A stretch of DNA of 64,000 nucleotides from Paraspadella gotoi (taxonomy: Eukaryota; Chaetognatha), in contig CM119263.1 of NCBI GenBank assembly GCA_051294375.1, positions 454,019 to 518,018 on the forward strand, written 5' to 3'. Position 1 is the stretch's first letter; each line of letters starts with the position of its first letter. The notes below the pieces were generated by a model that did no database searches, had not been told where the DNA came from, and worked only from the letters and a program-made list of their open reading frames with translations. This document shows, piece by piece, positions 24,101-35,395 of the stretch. Both the position numbers and the translations under genes were made by a program.

Positions 24101-26091
24101 TTGGCGTCACAAAATCCGCGTCGAGGATTCGTGGACGTCGACGCCGGACGAAGACGGCGATAGGGGAAAGCGGGGAGGTGGTGGAGGCGGCGGCGGCGGT
24201 GAGAGCAAGAATAAAGGTGATAACTTAATTATTATCACGTTATTAAGAAGAAAAAATAAGACCAAGCCGTGAAATAATTTTAATTTTCCGATTTAAATCC
24301 CGAAAATAAAATTTAAAATTTAAAACTTTTTTGTTTTGTTTACAGACAACGAATTCATTTTTATTTTCAAAGAAGAAAACGTACATGTTTCGGCTAATTT
24401 GTTAGCCTTTATCAGCGAAAAATAAATAATTTTATTATTTGAAAATATAAAAACAATTTGTCTCCAAACAAAAAACAAATTATTTGATTCTCATCTCAAA
24501 CCCGACAAAAAGACAAAAAGACAAAAAGTCCCAAACAAATGAGAATTTTAATTTAAACTCTGAATTTCAGATCAAGCGTCCTCGTCGCCTCTTTTCTCCT
24601 TAAATCTCTCTCATAACCGATTCGACTCCGTTCCTCTCGGACTTCCTTGTCTCGCCCCGAAACTCGCCAAACTCAACCTTTCCCGCAACGAGATCTCAAC
24701 CTTAGGTAAGATAATTATTAATCATTAATTAATTATTAATTAATTCAATTTCTTCTCATATCAGGCTGTGTAAACGCATTCCCCGCTGGGCTCAAGCACC
24801 TCGATCTCTCCGGGAACCGCGCCAACGATTGGCCCGCGCCAATCAGCGACGAGGGTGAGGACGGGTTTCGCTGCTTCGCATTGGGCGCCGCTGGCGAGGA
24901 GTCGGTGGGGTAAGTCTGACTTTTTTAACTTTCTCTTTATTATTACTTAATTTTTTCAATCGATTGTATTTGTATATATTTTCCTTTCTCCCCAGTCACT
25001 CTCCGGAATCTAGTCACTCTGCAGCCCGGCGTCGTGCCGCCTCCCGCACCCGCCACCATCACCTCCTCCTTCAAAGTCCAAAGTCGGGGTCGGCCTCTTC
25101 CACGTCGTCGTCGACGTCGTCGGCGTCCGTCTCAGTTCACTCTCCTCTCTCGTTGCAACACTTCATGATGAGTCGGTTCTGTCCTCATCGCCGCCACTGG
25201 AAGCTCGATCACCTCAAGGTCAACACTTTACATCGTCGCTCACATTCTGAAATACTCACCGAATTTTCACAACGTTTTGACTCTTTTCTAACTTCCTTCG
25301 CAGACGCTTTCGCTGGCGAACAACCACTTGGACAGAATCGCCCTCAGCTTGGAGGATGCGATGACACCAACGTCCAGATTTTGTCACCAGGAGTCGACGA
25401 CGACGACGTCGACTGGCGCCGCCAAAGAAAACGAACCCAACCGAGAGAGGGCGCAGACGATCGCCGCCATTCCATTAAACGAGTACAATTTAAAAAGGGT
25501 GTGGTTATTGCCGTTAACCTCTGGGTTTATTACTATCTCTTATTCTCTCTTCTCTTTCCCTTTCCCTTTTCCCTTCCCTTCTCCTTTTCTCCTTTTCCCC
25601 TTTCCCTTTCCCTTTCCCTTTTCCCTTCCTTCCCTTCCCCTTTCCCTTTTCCCTTCTCCTTTCCCTTTTCCTTTTCCCTTTCCCCTTCCCTTTTCCCTTC
25701 CCTTCCCCTTTTCCCTTCCCCTTTTCCCTTCCCTTTTTCCCTTTACCCTTTCCCTTTTCTCCTTTCCCTTTTCCCATTTCCTCTTTTCCCTTTCCCCTCT
25801 CCCCTCTCCCCTCTCTCTTTCAGTCCCGAATCCTCGTCCTCCGAAAAAAAATCCTCTTCCTCGACGAAGAAGAAGTCGTGGCTCCTGTTCCCCAACGTGT
25901 CCCATCTCGACGTCGCCGGGAACCGCATCTCCATCGTTCCGTCGACCATCGCCGAGTTGTCCGCTCTCACCATCCTGAGCCTCGGTCACAACCCGGACAT
26001 CGTCGAGCTTCCGCCCGAGATGGGGCTGCTCAGCAAACTCTGGAATCTCGATCTCAAGGGTGAGTCAAGATAAATTCGCCTCCTATTTCGT

Positions 26092-26145
<54 letters not shown>

Positions 26146-27844
26146 AGGGCCAGTTTTTAATTTTGTCATTTTTTGAGACCGGCTTTTTAGTTGTTTTGTG
26201 AACAAATTTTGGATAAACGTCGCTCGTACGAAAACCGTTGTTTTTAAGAGTTTTCACGACTTATATTATTGTCACGATATTGCCACGTTCTGCTACGTTT
26301 GTGTTACCGAAAATATATGTTTACTTTGGGAAATTCGCATTCTACACTTAGCGGAGATTCTTCAGTCAGTGAGACTCTTGTCATAACACTTTTTTGGACG
26401 GCGACGCTTCGAAGTCCTTGGACCGCAAGCGTGGAGACTGAAAAAAAAAGAAAAGTAATCGTAAAGTTCCTTCTGCCGTCCGCTTATTAATTTTTTCTTT
26501 CTAATCAGGCATCCCCTCTCTCGGCGAACCCCTCTACACTATGGTGTCGAAGCGTTATAAGACGACCGACATCGTCGGCTATCTCAAGTCCATCCTGGAG
26601 GACGCGAAACCTTATGCCCGGATGAAGCTTATGTTCGTCGGGATTCAGGGCATCGGGAAAACTTCTCTGCTTAATAGGCTCAAGGAAGAAAGTGAGGAAA
26701 TGGAAGGATTGACAGACATGAAGAGTTTCTCCTCATATTTGTTTTTGCATTGTTATCTAATGATTTAATTGATTAATTAATGATTGTTATCTAGAATTAT
26801 TTAATCTATTGCAGGCTCAGCTCATTCCTCTTCCTCTTCCCACTGGACTGAACGAGTCGGCGCTGATTTTGGTCAGACGCAACAAACGACCGGGGAAAAT
26901 CTCTCGACTGTGAGTCCTGAGAGCTGAGAAAGTGATATTTGTTGACAATCGGTGATAATCACCCTCTAACAATCTAATTTGCGAGCATTGCTTCTTAGGT
27001 GGGAGTAGACCTGTCTGATTGGACCTTCGAAAAGCGAGGGGCACCTCGCGGCGCCAAGAGCTTCGGTCCCGTCACCTTCAGAACTTGGGACTTTGGCGGG
27101 CAGCGAGAGTATTACGCTACGCATCAGTATTTCCTCAGCAAACGATCTCTGTACCTCGTTATTTGGCGAATCACCGACGGCGAAAAGGGACTCAACGAAA
27201 TATATCAAGTAAACGGAGAAAACCATAAGAATTTAGATGAACATATTAGTTAATTAATAAGATGTTTTAGTGGCTGATCAACATCCAAGCCCGCGCCCCC
27301 AACTCTCCGTGCATCATCGTCGCCACTCACTACGATGAGATCGAAGGGAAGCGCACAATCTTCGGCAACAAGAGACGCGAGTTTCCCGAGGACTTCGCCA
27401 GAGAAATGCACGACATGGTCATGAGTCGGTGAGCGGTGGACCGGAAATTGGAAAACGTTGGGGACCAAATTCCAGTTGTTTATTCTCATTCATCCACTTC
27501 GTTCATTCCAGTTTCGTTCGCGTTCTCGATCCTGAAAAATGCGGTCTCCCGAAAGTCTTGGGCTACATCGAAGTCTCTTGCAAAACAAAGCACAACACGC
27601 GCAAGTTGGCCAACTTTATCTATGATTCTGTCTTCGATCTTCGGAGCCAACAAGGTAACTTATTTTAATTATTTACTTGTTATAAACGTCAATTTAACAC
27701 CTTTCTTTTTTTCGCCTTGATAGGATCATCCAAACTTTTACTCGAGGAAAAGATCCCGGCCACCTACTTGGCGCTAGAAGATGTCGTAGCTCAAATAGCT
27801 CGTCAAAGACGTGCTAACAAACGGGAGCCGGTCTTACTCAAGGT

Positions 27845-27888
<44 letters not shown>

Positions 27889-30800
27889 TCACATTTTTGC
27901 CTTTTTTTGTCCACACAGGATCAATATGTGACGGAAGTCTTAAACGTGATGAACCAAAGACATTCGGTGACTTTTCGAGATCAAGCGGAACTTCATCAGG
28001 CGACGCAATTCCTTCACGACAACGGAGTTCTGCTTCACTACGACGACATCTCTCTCAAGGACGTCTACTTTCTCGATCCTCAGTGGCTTTGCGATCTCCT
28101 AGGTAAGTTTGTTTTTAATATCCTTTTAAGAAGAGGACCGTGATGTATTTTTCAGCCTCACCTTCTTTTTCCCTTATTCTCTTTAGCTCACGTGGTGACC
28201 ATTCGTGAGATAAACCCTTTCGCTCGTAACGGAGTTATGAAGACTTCCGCGTTGAGTCAACTCTTTACCTCCAAAAACCATCTCTTCTTTTGCTCCCCTC
28301 GAGTTCAAGTGAGTCTTTTCTCTAAAATCATGCTTATTTACTGATTTATATCAAAATCGAAAAATCGCTTTCGTTGTTTTTCAGAATTACATTCTCGATC
28401 TCCTGGGAAAGTTCGAGGTGGCGCTGACTTGGGACGGAGAGCATCTCCTCATTCCTTCGATGCTGCCGCCCGAGCGCCATCTTCGACGCGGAAACCGAGA
28501 CACCGACATCCGGGTCCCGATGCGTGGTGGCGTTCGCGGAGGCGGCGATGGCGGCGACGCGAAATCGTCGTCGTCGTCTTCTACGCAGTGCTGTTGCGAC
28601 GAAGAGACCATCTGCCTCGTCAAAGACCACCACCACCATCACTCACCTTCCCATCGATCCACCCCCACCCCCCAAACTCCCACCTGCCTCGTCCGCAATC
28701 GTCCCAATCGCGAAGGCGCCTTCTCCCGACTCTACCTCATGTCCTACTTCCCTTCGGGATTCTGGTCGCGACTCATGACGAGACTCTTGGCTGACGAAGC
28801 GTTTGGGGAGGTCGTGTCCAAGATGTGGACATTGGAGGGAGGTGGAGAGGAGGAGGAAGAGGAGGACGACGTAGTCAAAGCCATAAGAGATAAAAGTAAG
28901 ACTTTCTATGTTTGTTTAAGTAATGTGAAACTTAATTGGTGATAGCTGATAAGATGTTTTAAGTTAACAAAAACGGAGACTATATTGTTTCTAGTTTTAC
29001 CATGTTGATATTCACGTTTTGTCACTTAACCGTCCTACGTTGTAACTAAATCCTTTTCCAGAAATCCAGATGGAAATTCCCCAAAAAGTTATCGATGACC
29101 CGTTTGGTGAGAAAGTATTAGTTGTAGTCGTTAAATCGGTTCCGTTTTTTTCGTTGATTATTGGGAAACGAAAATAATCTCCTTACTAATTGTCCTTTGA
29201 AAACTGACACGCATCGTTTTCCCTTGGATTTGGTTCATTTTATAATCCCCTCGATTTGCTGAAGCCCAATTCTGTTGCAATTAAGAAAGGAGTTTGTTTC
29301 TTCAATGGGACAACCAAGTTGTTAATCATTTAGTTAAAGTTAATTATGCAACGCAAACTATGACACTTTTTCTTCTCACCCATTCTCCCCCGCTCTTCAG
29401 TCTCCGCCTTCCCCGGCGAGTGGGTCTGCTGGCAGACAGGGATCGAGCTGCGCTGCTTCGACGTTCCGCTTTTGCGGATTCGGGAACCACAACGCGAGTT
29501 GCATCTTTACCGCCTCTTCAACGACTTAAGAATCCCGCAGGTCGACTACTGGAGGCCGCAGTTTCATATTCAGGGTGAGTTGGGTTTTCACGAATTATAT
29601 AACAACGCTGTGTTTTAGAATAAGGACAACGAAGCCGCTAATATGCTTCTTGTGTTTTTTAATTAACTCAATTTATTCTCTTTTTAATCTTTCTCTCAGG
29701 TGGGACCATCTCTTCCAATCTCACATCCGCGACGTCGACTCCACGAAAACCCGAAGGACGCGACACTTCGCTTCAGTCTCCCGAAGAGTGGCACAAGCTC
29801 CACTACCTCGGAGGTGGCGGAGGCGCTTCCTCCGCTTCCGCCCTCAACTCCAACTCCTCTTCGATCCTGGAGATCATGGTGCCCAACGAATGTCTCGTGA
29901 TCAAGCGAATGGGAGGAGGAGGAGGAGGAAAGAGGAAAAGCAGCAGCGATTCCAGTGACGTCGAAGGCTCGAGACTCAATTCGGACGCTAAGAAGTTGAC
30001 GCCAACTCAGTCGGGTAAGATTATATCTGCTTTTATTTTCCTGTCATTCGATCAATCACTCAATCCTTTGAAGAAAATCTCCATCTGCTTCTTCCCCAAG
30101 GATTAGCTCGCCTCTTATCTCTGGCGGTCGACCACGTGGACAATCTGTTGGAAGACTGGTATCCCGATCTCGGCGTCCGGTTTATGGTCTCGTCGCAGGG
30201 TCGCTTTCTCATCACCAGAATGAGTCCCTGCCCCAAGTGCCTGTCCGACCACGCCCTCACCAAGGATCGCTCATCTTCTACCGCCGGCAAAACGGAAAAC
30301 TCTGCGGCGATCAACTCGGCCATCAACGCCGCCGTCAACGACGCCGACGAAGACGACGACGACGATGACGAGACTTGGGAACTTTTGGACGAGGATTTTA
30401 ATCGGAAGCCGGTCGTCGTTGATTTGGTCAGTTTTTGATGAAGAAAAATGCGACTTCAGTTTAAAAATTAGACTCAATTATCATAAAAAACATTTTAGGT
30501 GACTTTGGAGAAGCAACGTGGAGGAGCAGCAGCCAAAGGGGGCGTGTCGCCGACGAGCGAATGCGGCGTTGCCGGTATCGCTGGCAGTTCCCGAGGCGAC
30601 TCCCCTTCATCCGTGGACGGGCGTCGTTCCGTCGCCGGAAAACCTAAGATCGATTGCGACGCCGTCTTTTGCTTCATGATCGAGTCGTTGATTTCCTTCA
30701 GGTGGATCGATAAATTTATCTTTAATTAATTTAATTAAAATTATCTTTATTCTTTAGTTAAAAAAACCCTTATTCTCTGAAAACAGTCAATCGAACCGCA

Positions 30801-33800
30801 CAAGCGCCACCTGCCCACTCCACGGAGACATTCCCCTCTCGCGCCTCGCTCCCGATCTCCTCTTCCTCGATCTTCCATCTAATCTGCTCATCGACGACGT
30901 CGACATCGCCAGGGGGCGCCTCTTGGGAAAAGGGGCTTTCGGTCAGTTTTAGGGATCCTCGGCCTTTGGCTATTTTCCTCGATGGTTATTTCAAATTGGG
31001 ATCTTTTCAGGCTCCGTCTTCAGCGGCGCCGTCTACAAGCAGCAGCACGGCCACACTTTTCACGTGGCCATGAAAATGTTGCAACCAGTGCATCCCGGCG
31101 CTGCGGCGACCGCGTCGCAACTGCAACAACACGAGATGGAAGTGCGTCGGTGGGAGCTGGAGCCGCTCCGGGGGCCCTGCAACTCTTACCTAACGGCGAG
31201 GAAGGAGTTAGGCATTTTGCTCAATCTAGATCATACGAACATCGTGCCTTTGCTCGGTGAGAGGAGAGAGACGAATTAATGGGCGACTCTTTGCTCACCC
31301 TTTATTTCTTTTTCAGGCATCTGCCTTCATCCGATGAGCCTCGTCCTTAGCCTCGCGCCTCTCGGGGCTTTGAACACCATTTTGCGGGATTACAAGCGAA
31401 GCGGAATTCGTTTGTCGTTGAGGGTGAGAATTATAGATAAGTCGTAGGTCGTCTATTAACATTTAACAATTAATGATTAATATTAATAGGAAAAGCTATA
31501 TTTGAAAAAAAAAACAAGCTTAACAATAGAGAAAATCATGAACGGGTAAACTAGGTTAACTGGTTACTTGGTCAGGTTTAACTGCTGGTTGTTTGGTAAT
31601 CGAGTTTTAAAGTTGTTGTTGTTTAGGCCGATAAAGCTTATATATTTGGAATAGGCTCTCCAGTTGATCGTTCTTCAAGTATCCCGCGCCCTCTCTTACC
31701 TCCACCAAAACTCGATCATATATCGCGATTTGAAGTCGGAAAACGTCCTCGTCTGGTCGCTGGGAAATCCCTCATCTCCCACGACCAAGTCAAAAGCAGA
31801 AGTCGTTCAAGTATTTCAGAGATTCGCGGCTGCAATGATTCGTGAGAATTTAACCGCTCGTTGTTTCTCTTTAGGTTAAATTGGCGGATTACGGCATCTC
31901 TCGCGCTTCGTTGCCTTCCGGGACGAAGGGCTACGCGGGCACCGACGGATTTATGGCGCCCGAAATCATCAGGTTCAACGGGGAAGAGGCCTACACCGAA
32001 AAGGTCGACTGTTTCAGGTCGGAAGCTGAAAATAACAGTTTTGTTTTGATGGAATATCTTTTGACCCTTTTCCCTTTTCATCCATCAGTTTCGGTATGTT
32101 CGTCTACGAGCTCGTCTCGTTGCATCAACCTTTTGAGGGTTACGAACAGGCGAGTCATTTATTCGCGCAGAAAAATGTCTTATTTGAAATATTTGGTGAG
32201 CTCTCCATTTAAAGTCATGGAATTCTCTTTTCAGGTAAAAGACTACATCCTCGACCGCGGTCGTCCGATCCTCTCCTCTCGCGAGACTGGTCACCCCGCC
32301 CACCTCCTCGATTTGATGTCCCTCTGCTGGTCCCACGATCCCGCCGACCGCCCCTCCGCCGCCGAGATCGCCGCTCTCACCGCCGCCCCCGACTTCGGTC
32401 ACTTGGCGGAGGCGGCGGCGTTGGACGCGGGCGAATCGACTGCTGGGCGAAGGGAGGCGGTCGCCGCCTGCGTCGTCGGCGGCACGACCGACGGGTCAGT
32501 TTTGTCAAGAATTAAATGAAGTGATTTCTATAAATAGATTTATGTCGAGGTTCACACAACTTTGTGTTAATTTTCAGTGATACTTCCGAAGTCACCGACG
32601 AAGCTTGGATCGTCGTACAGGACGTCGATTCCTCAACCGACGTTACGAGGGATGGCGCCACGCCCACAAGGAGCGCCCATGTTACGAATGGCACCGATAC
32701 CAATGGCACCATGGCAATAAACGACGACGCCCCCGACGAAGAATCGCTTCTGACTGACCCAAGGATCTTCGCTCCTCCTTCCGTCTGCGTCGTTCCCTTC
32801 CGCGGCCACGCCTTCGACGACGCTATCAAATCTTTTCCGCTCCTCATTCCTTCGTCTCGAGAAGCGAACAAAACTCCCACGCGGTGTCCCAACGCTTCTT
32901 CCGCTTCCTCCGCTTCCTCCTTCGCTTCTCGCGCGACTTACATAACTACCGTTTTAAACGTCGTCTGGATCAGCGACGCCGGCGGCTTCATTCACGTCTA
33001 CTGCGCCGCGACTTATCGACCCTTGCTTTCCTTTCCTGTCGTAAAAGGAAAGAGCGAACAAAAACAATTATCCGTTCACGCAGACCGACTCTTGTACGTC
33101 GCTGCCGCGGATCAGGTGACATGAAATCTATTGTTTTAAGATTTAATTTATAATTTTGAGAGCGAATTAGCGATAAAAAAACTATTAGAAAACTTATTTA
33201 ATAATATTAAATAATAAATATGATATGAGGAGGACTATGTCATGTTACTTTAAAATTAATTCTTCTCAATGATGATCTTTGTGCTAATTTGATAAATTAA
33301 TAAATTAATTAGGGTTACTAATACTCTTTTCCAGGTTTTTGCCTCGTTGACGAACGGTGACGTTGTCTTTTGTCCGGCGTCGTTCGTGACTCAGCGTCTT
33401 TCGAAAGGAATCCAAAACTCAAGCGGCGCCAAAAACTTTCTGGACGAAGACATCCTTCCCGAGCACGAGTGGCTCTCTCAATCCCCGATGAAAGAATTGC
33501 ATCACGCTGGAACCGGAACCGGCTTCTCATCCGGATCTGTGCAAGGTAAACATATGTCAATGTTGGCCCTTTTAATTTTTATCAACATTTGACATATTCT
33601 ATCGTTACATTTATTATTTTATCTTAGGCTCCCCGCCCAAGACTCTCTGCATGACTGCTGTGCCACGACGTCGGCGCGTCTTCGAGCTCTGGTGCGGTCA
33701 GAGCGGCCGAGAGAGCGAGGTTTCAGTTTGGTACATGGGCGACATGACATACAAGCGGACGTTGAAGCACGCGGGATTAGGATCGAAAAGAACAGAAAAA

Positions 33801-34466
33801 AGAAGCGACGACGAAACCGGCGTCACTTTGATCGAGTCTGAACGGCGCCAGGGTGTTGGCAGCGGCGCAAACGTGTGGACTCACGTTCGGCGCGCCTCTT
33901 CTTCCAAAGTTTACCGCTGGGACGTCGCCCAAAAATCCGCGGTCGGTTCCATCGACGTTGGCGCCGTCAATCTCAACAACGGAACGACGCCGAAAAAATC
34001 TGGAAATTCTCGTCACGTGACCTGTATGACGGTCGCGGGCGGCGTTCTCTACCTCGGCGCTTCGGACGGCGTTATATTGGTGGCCGACTCGGCGCTGGAG
34101 ACGAAACCAACTTCGTCGCCGCTCCTCGCCGTATTTCGTGCTCACGAAGGCCCAGTCCGCGCATTGCTCAGCGTTGGGAACCGGATGCTCGATCCGGCCA
34201 CCGCATCGTCGCATCAACCGACGCCACAATCGGTCTCGTCCGACGGAGGGTCCTTGCCTCCGACGTCCGCGTCCCCTTGGTGGCGCCCCGACTCTCCTAT
34301 CGTCGCCTCCGTTGGTCGAGGTTTTCGCGGACTTCTCTCAGCCAACTGTCCCTCCATCGCCTCCGCGCCCAACATCCTCGCCCACAGCGCCGGCGGAAAT
34401 CGGAACAAAACTTTCGTACTTTCCTGGTTCGGGACGGAGTGGGAATCGCCGGCGGAGACCGGATGA
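18928..34466 (+). CDS. LRRK1: LRRK1-type leucine-rich repeat kinase (ROCO protein)
   Basis: A giant ROCO kinase of more than 35 exons. Verified exons include 18928-19149, 19229-19320, 19469-19624, 19704-19803, 19927-20137, 20217-20416, 20485-20644, 20704-20869, 21304-21479, 21637-21872, 21958-22093, 22153-22356, 22426-22659, 22804-23024, 23146-23283, 23380-23637, 23708-23983, 24063-24216, 24571-24705, 24765-24909, 24996-25218, 25304-25512, 25824-26059, 26509-26691, 26815-26909, 26999-27208, 27271-27428, 27512-27654, 27724-27842 and 27919-28102. Domains in order: ankyrin repeats (19229-22093), LRRs (22804-26059), Roc GTPase (P-loop GIQGIGKTS; WDFGGQ; ATHYDE), COR (27919 to about 29600), a Cys motif CPKC...CPLHG, kinase (GKGAFGSV, VAMKM, IIYRDLKSENVLVWSL, LADYGIS, GTDGFMAPE) and a C-terminal region to 34466. 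Ankyrins plus KSENVLVWSL and the Cys motif favour LRRK1 over LRRK2. AATAAA lies at about 34652. Confidence 0.9.
21018..21303 (+). repeat. (CT)n tract in LRRK1 intron
   Basis: About 285 bases of nearly pure TC dinucleotide and TTTCTC/CCTC variants run directly into the acceptor at 21302-21303. The tract therefore doubles as an oversized polypyrimidine tract for the next exon. Confidence 0.9.
21486..21565 (+). repeat. (ATT)n-rich microsatellite in LRRK1 intron
   Basis: ATT and TTATTC trinucleotide-like repeats lie immediately after the exon ending at 21479. Confidence 0.7.
25545..25822 (+). repeat. (CCCTTT)n-like tract in LRRK1 intron
   Basis: A degenerate CCCTTT/CCCTTTTCC array, all pyrimidine on the coding strand, ends at the acceptor AG at 25822-25823. 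Long ORFs on both strands here are repeat artefacts. Confidence 0.88.
26095..26141 (+). repeat. (CT)n microsatellite
   Basis: This is a near-perfect CT dinucleotide run in the intron between the LRR and Roc exons of the LRRK1-type gene. Confidence 0.9.
27848..27883 (+). repeat. (CT)n microsatellite
   Basis: A short perfect CT run lies just after the donor of the exon ending at 27842 in the LRRK1-type gene. Confidence 0.9.
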
Positions 34467-35395
34467 GTTGGGGGCGTGGGGGGGTTTGTTGCTTATGTCT
34501 TTTTAGTTGCGCCGCGGGTACTCGCAGAGCAAATCTTTTAGTCACTTGTCGGTCGGTCGGTATGTCTGTCCGTCGGTCTGTCCCACTTACATTAAAAACG
34601 CTTATATTATAACTTGCCTTTTGTTTTAAAAAAAATCTTATAAACTATAAGGAATAAATAATATGATAAGTAAAAAAAAAAGTAATGCGGCGCAACACCT
34701 TGGAATAACCGTTCCTTGTTATTGCGTTTGTATGAGATGTTTCATGTGGTCATTCGTTGGTTCTCTCGATCCGACTTCTCGTGTTTTGTTTTCAAGTCTT
34801 ACAGTCAAATCATTACTTGTACGCCTCACCAATTGGAACGCTTGTTTTAGATAGTTCCTTTAACTTTTTAAATTATTTTTAAACTAAATTATTTTACGTA
34901 AATAAAATGACTTACGTACGATCTCATTTATTACTCTGAAGAGCACTTGAGTTGAGATATTTATTTTCCTGATTTGCGTCACTCGAAAAATAGATTCCTT
35001 TTATTGTCATTCATGAATTACGAAAAATGTTGTTACGTCTTGATAGTAAGGTACGAGAAAAGATTTTAAAGCTAAGTTGATTTTCGGAAATGGTAAAAAA
35101 TATACCTTATAGATGTTGATTGAGACGATTACGTATATTTAAGCTTTTAGTTGATATCGAAGACGAAAAATAAAATTTCTGCTATCCGACTTTTAATGCA
35201 CTATTTTTGTTCGACTCATTGACACACAAATTTTTAACAACAATAATAACAATAATACAAGTTTATTATTCGATCTTTGTTCGCTTTTTTTCGTAATTCA
35301 CAGCTTTTTCACAACGTTGGCAACGGAGACCTGAAACGATTCTGTGACAGCCTCTGACAAAATCTGTGATAACCGACCTGGTACTCTCTATAACA
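34467..35395. other. Intergenic spacer between LRRK1 and C7orf25-like genes
   Basis: This AT-rich spacer holds the LRRK1 3' end, with short GTCGGTCGGT and GTCTGTCC repeats at about 34549-34580 and AATAAA at about 34652. The 5' flank of the next gene follows. No gene is visible. Confidence 0.5.

Noticed and set aside
25514-25989. Gly/Lys-rich ORFs on the - strand
   Set aside because: They arise from the CCCTTT intron array plus the reverse of a true LRR exon.
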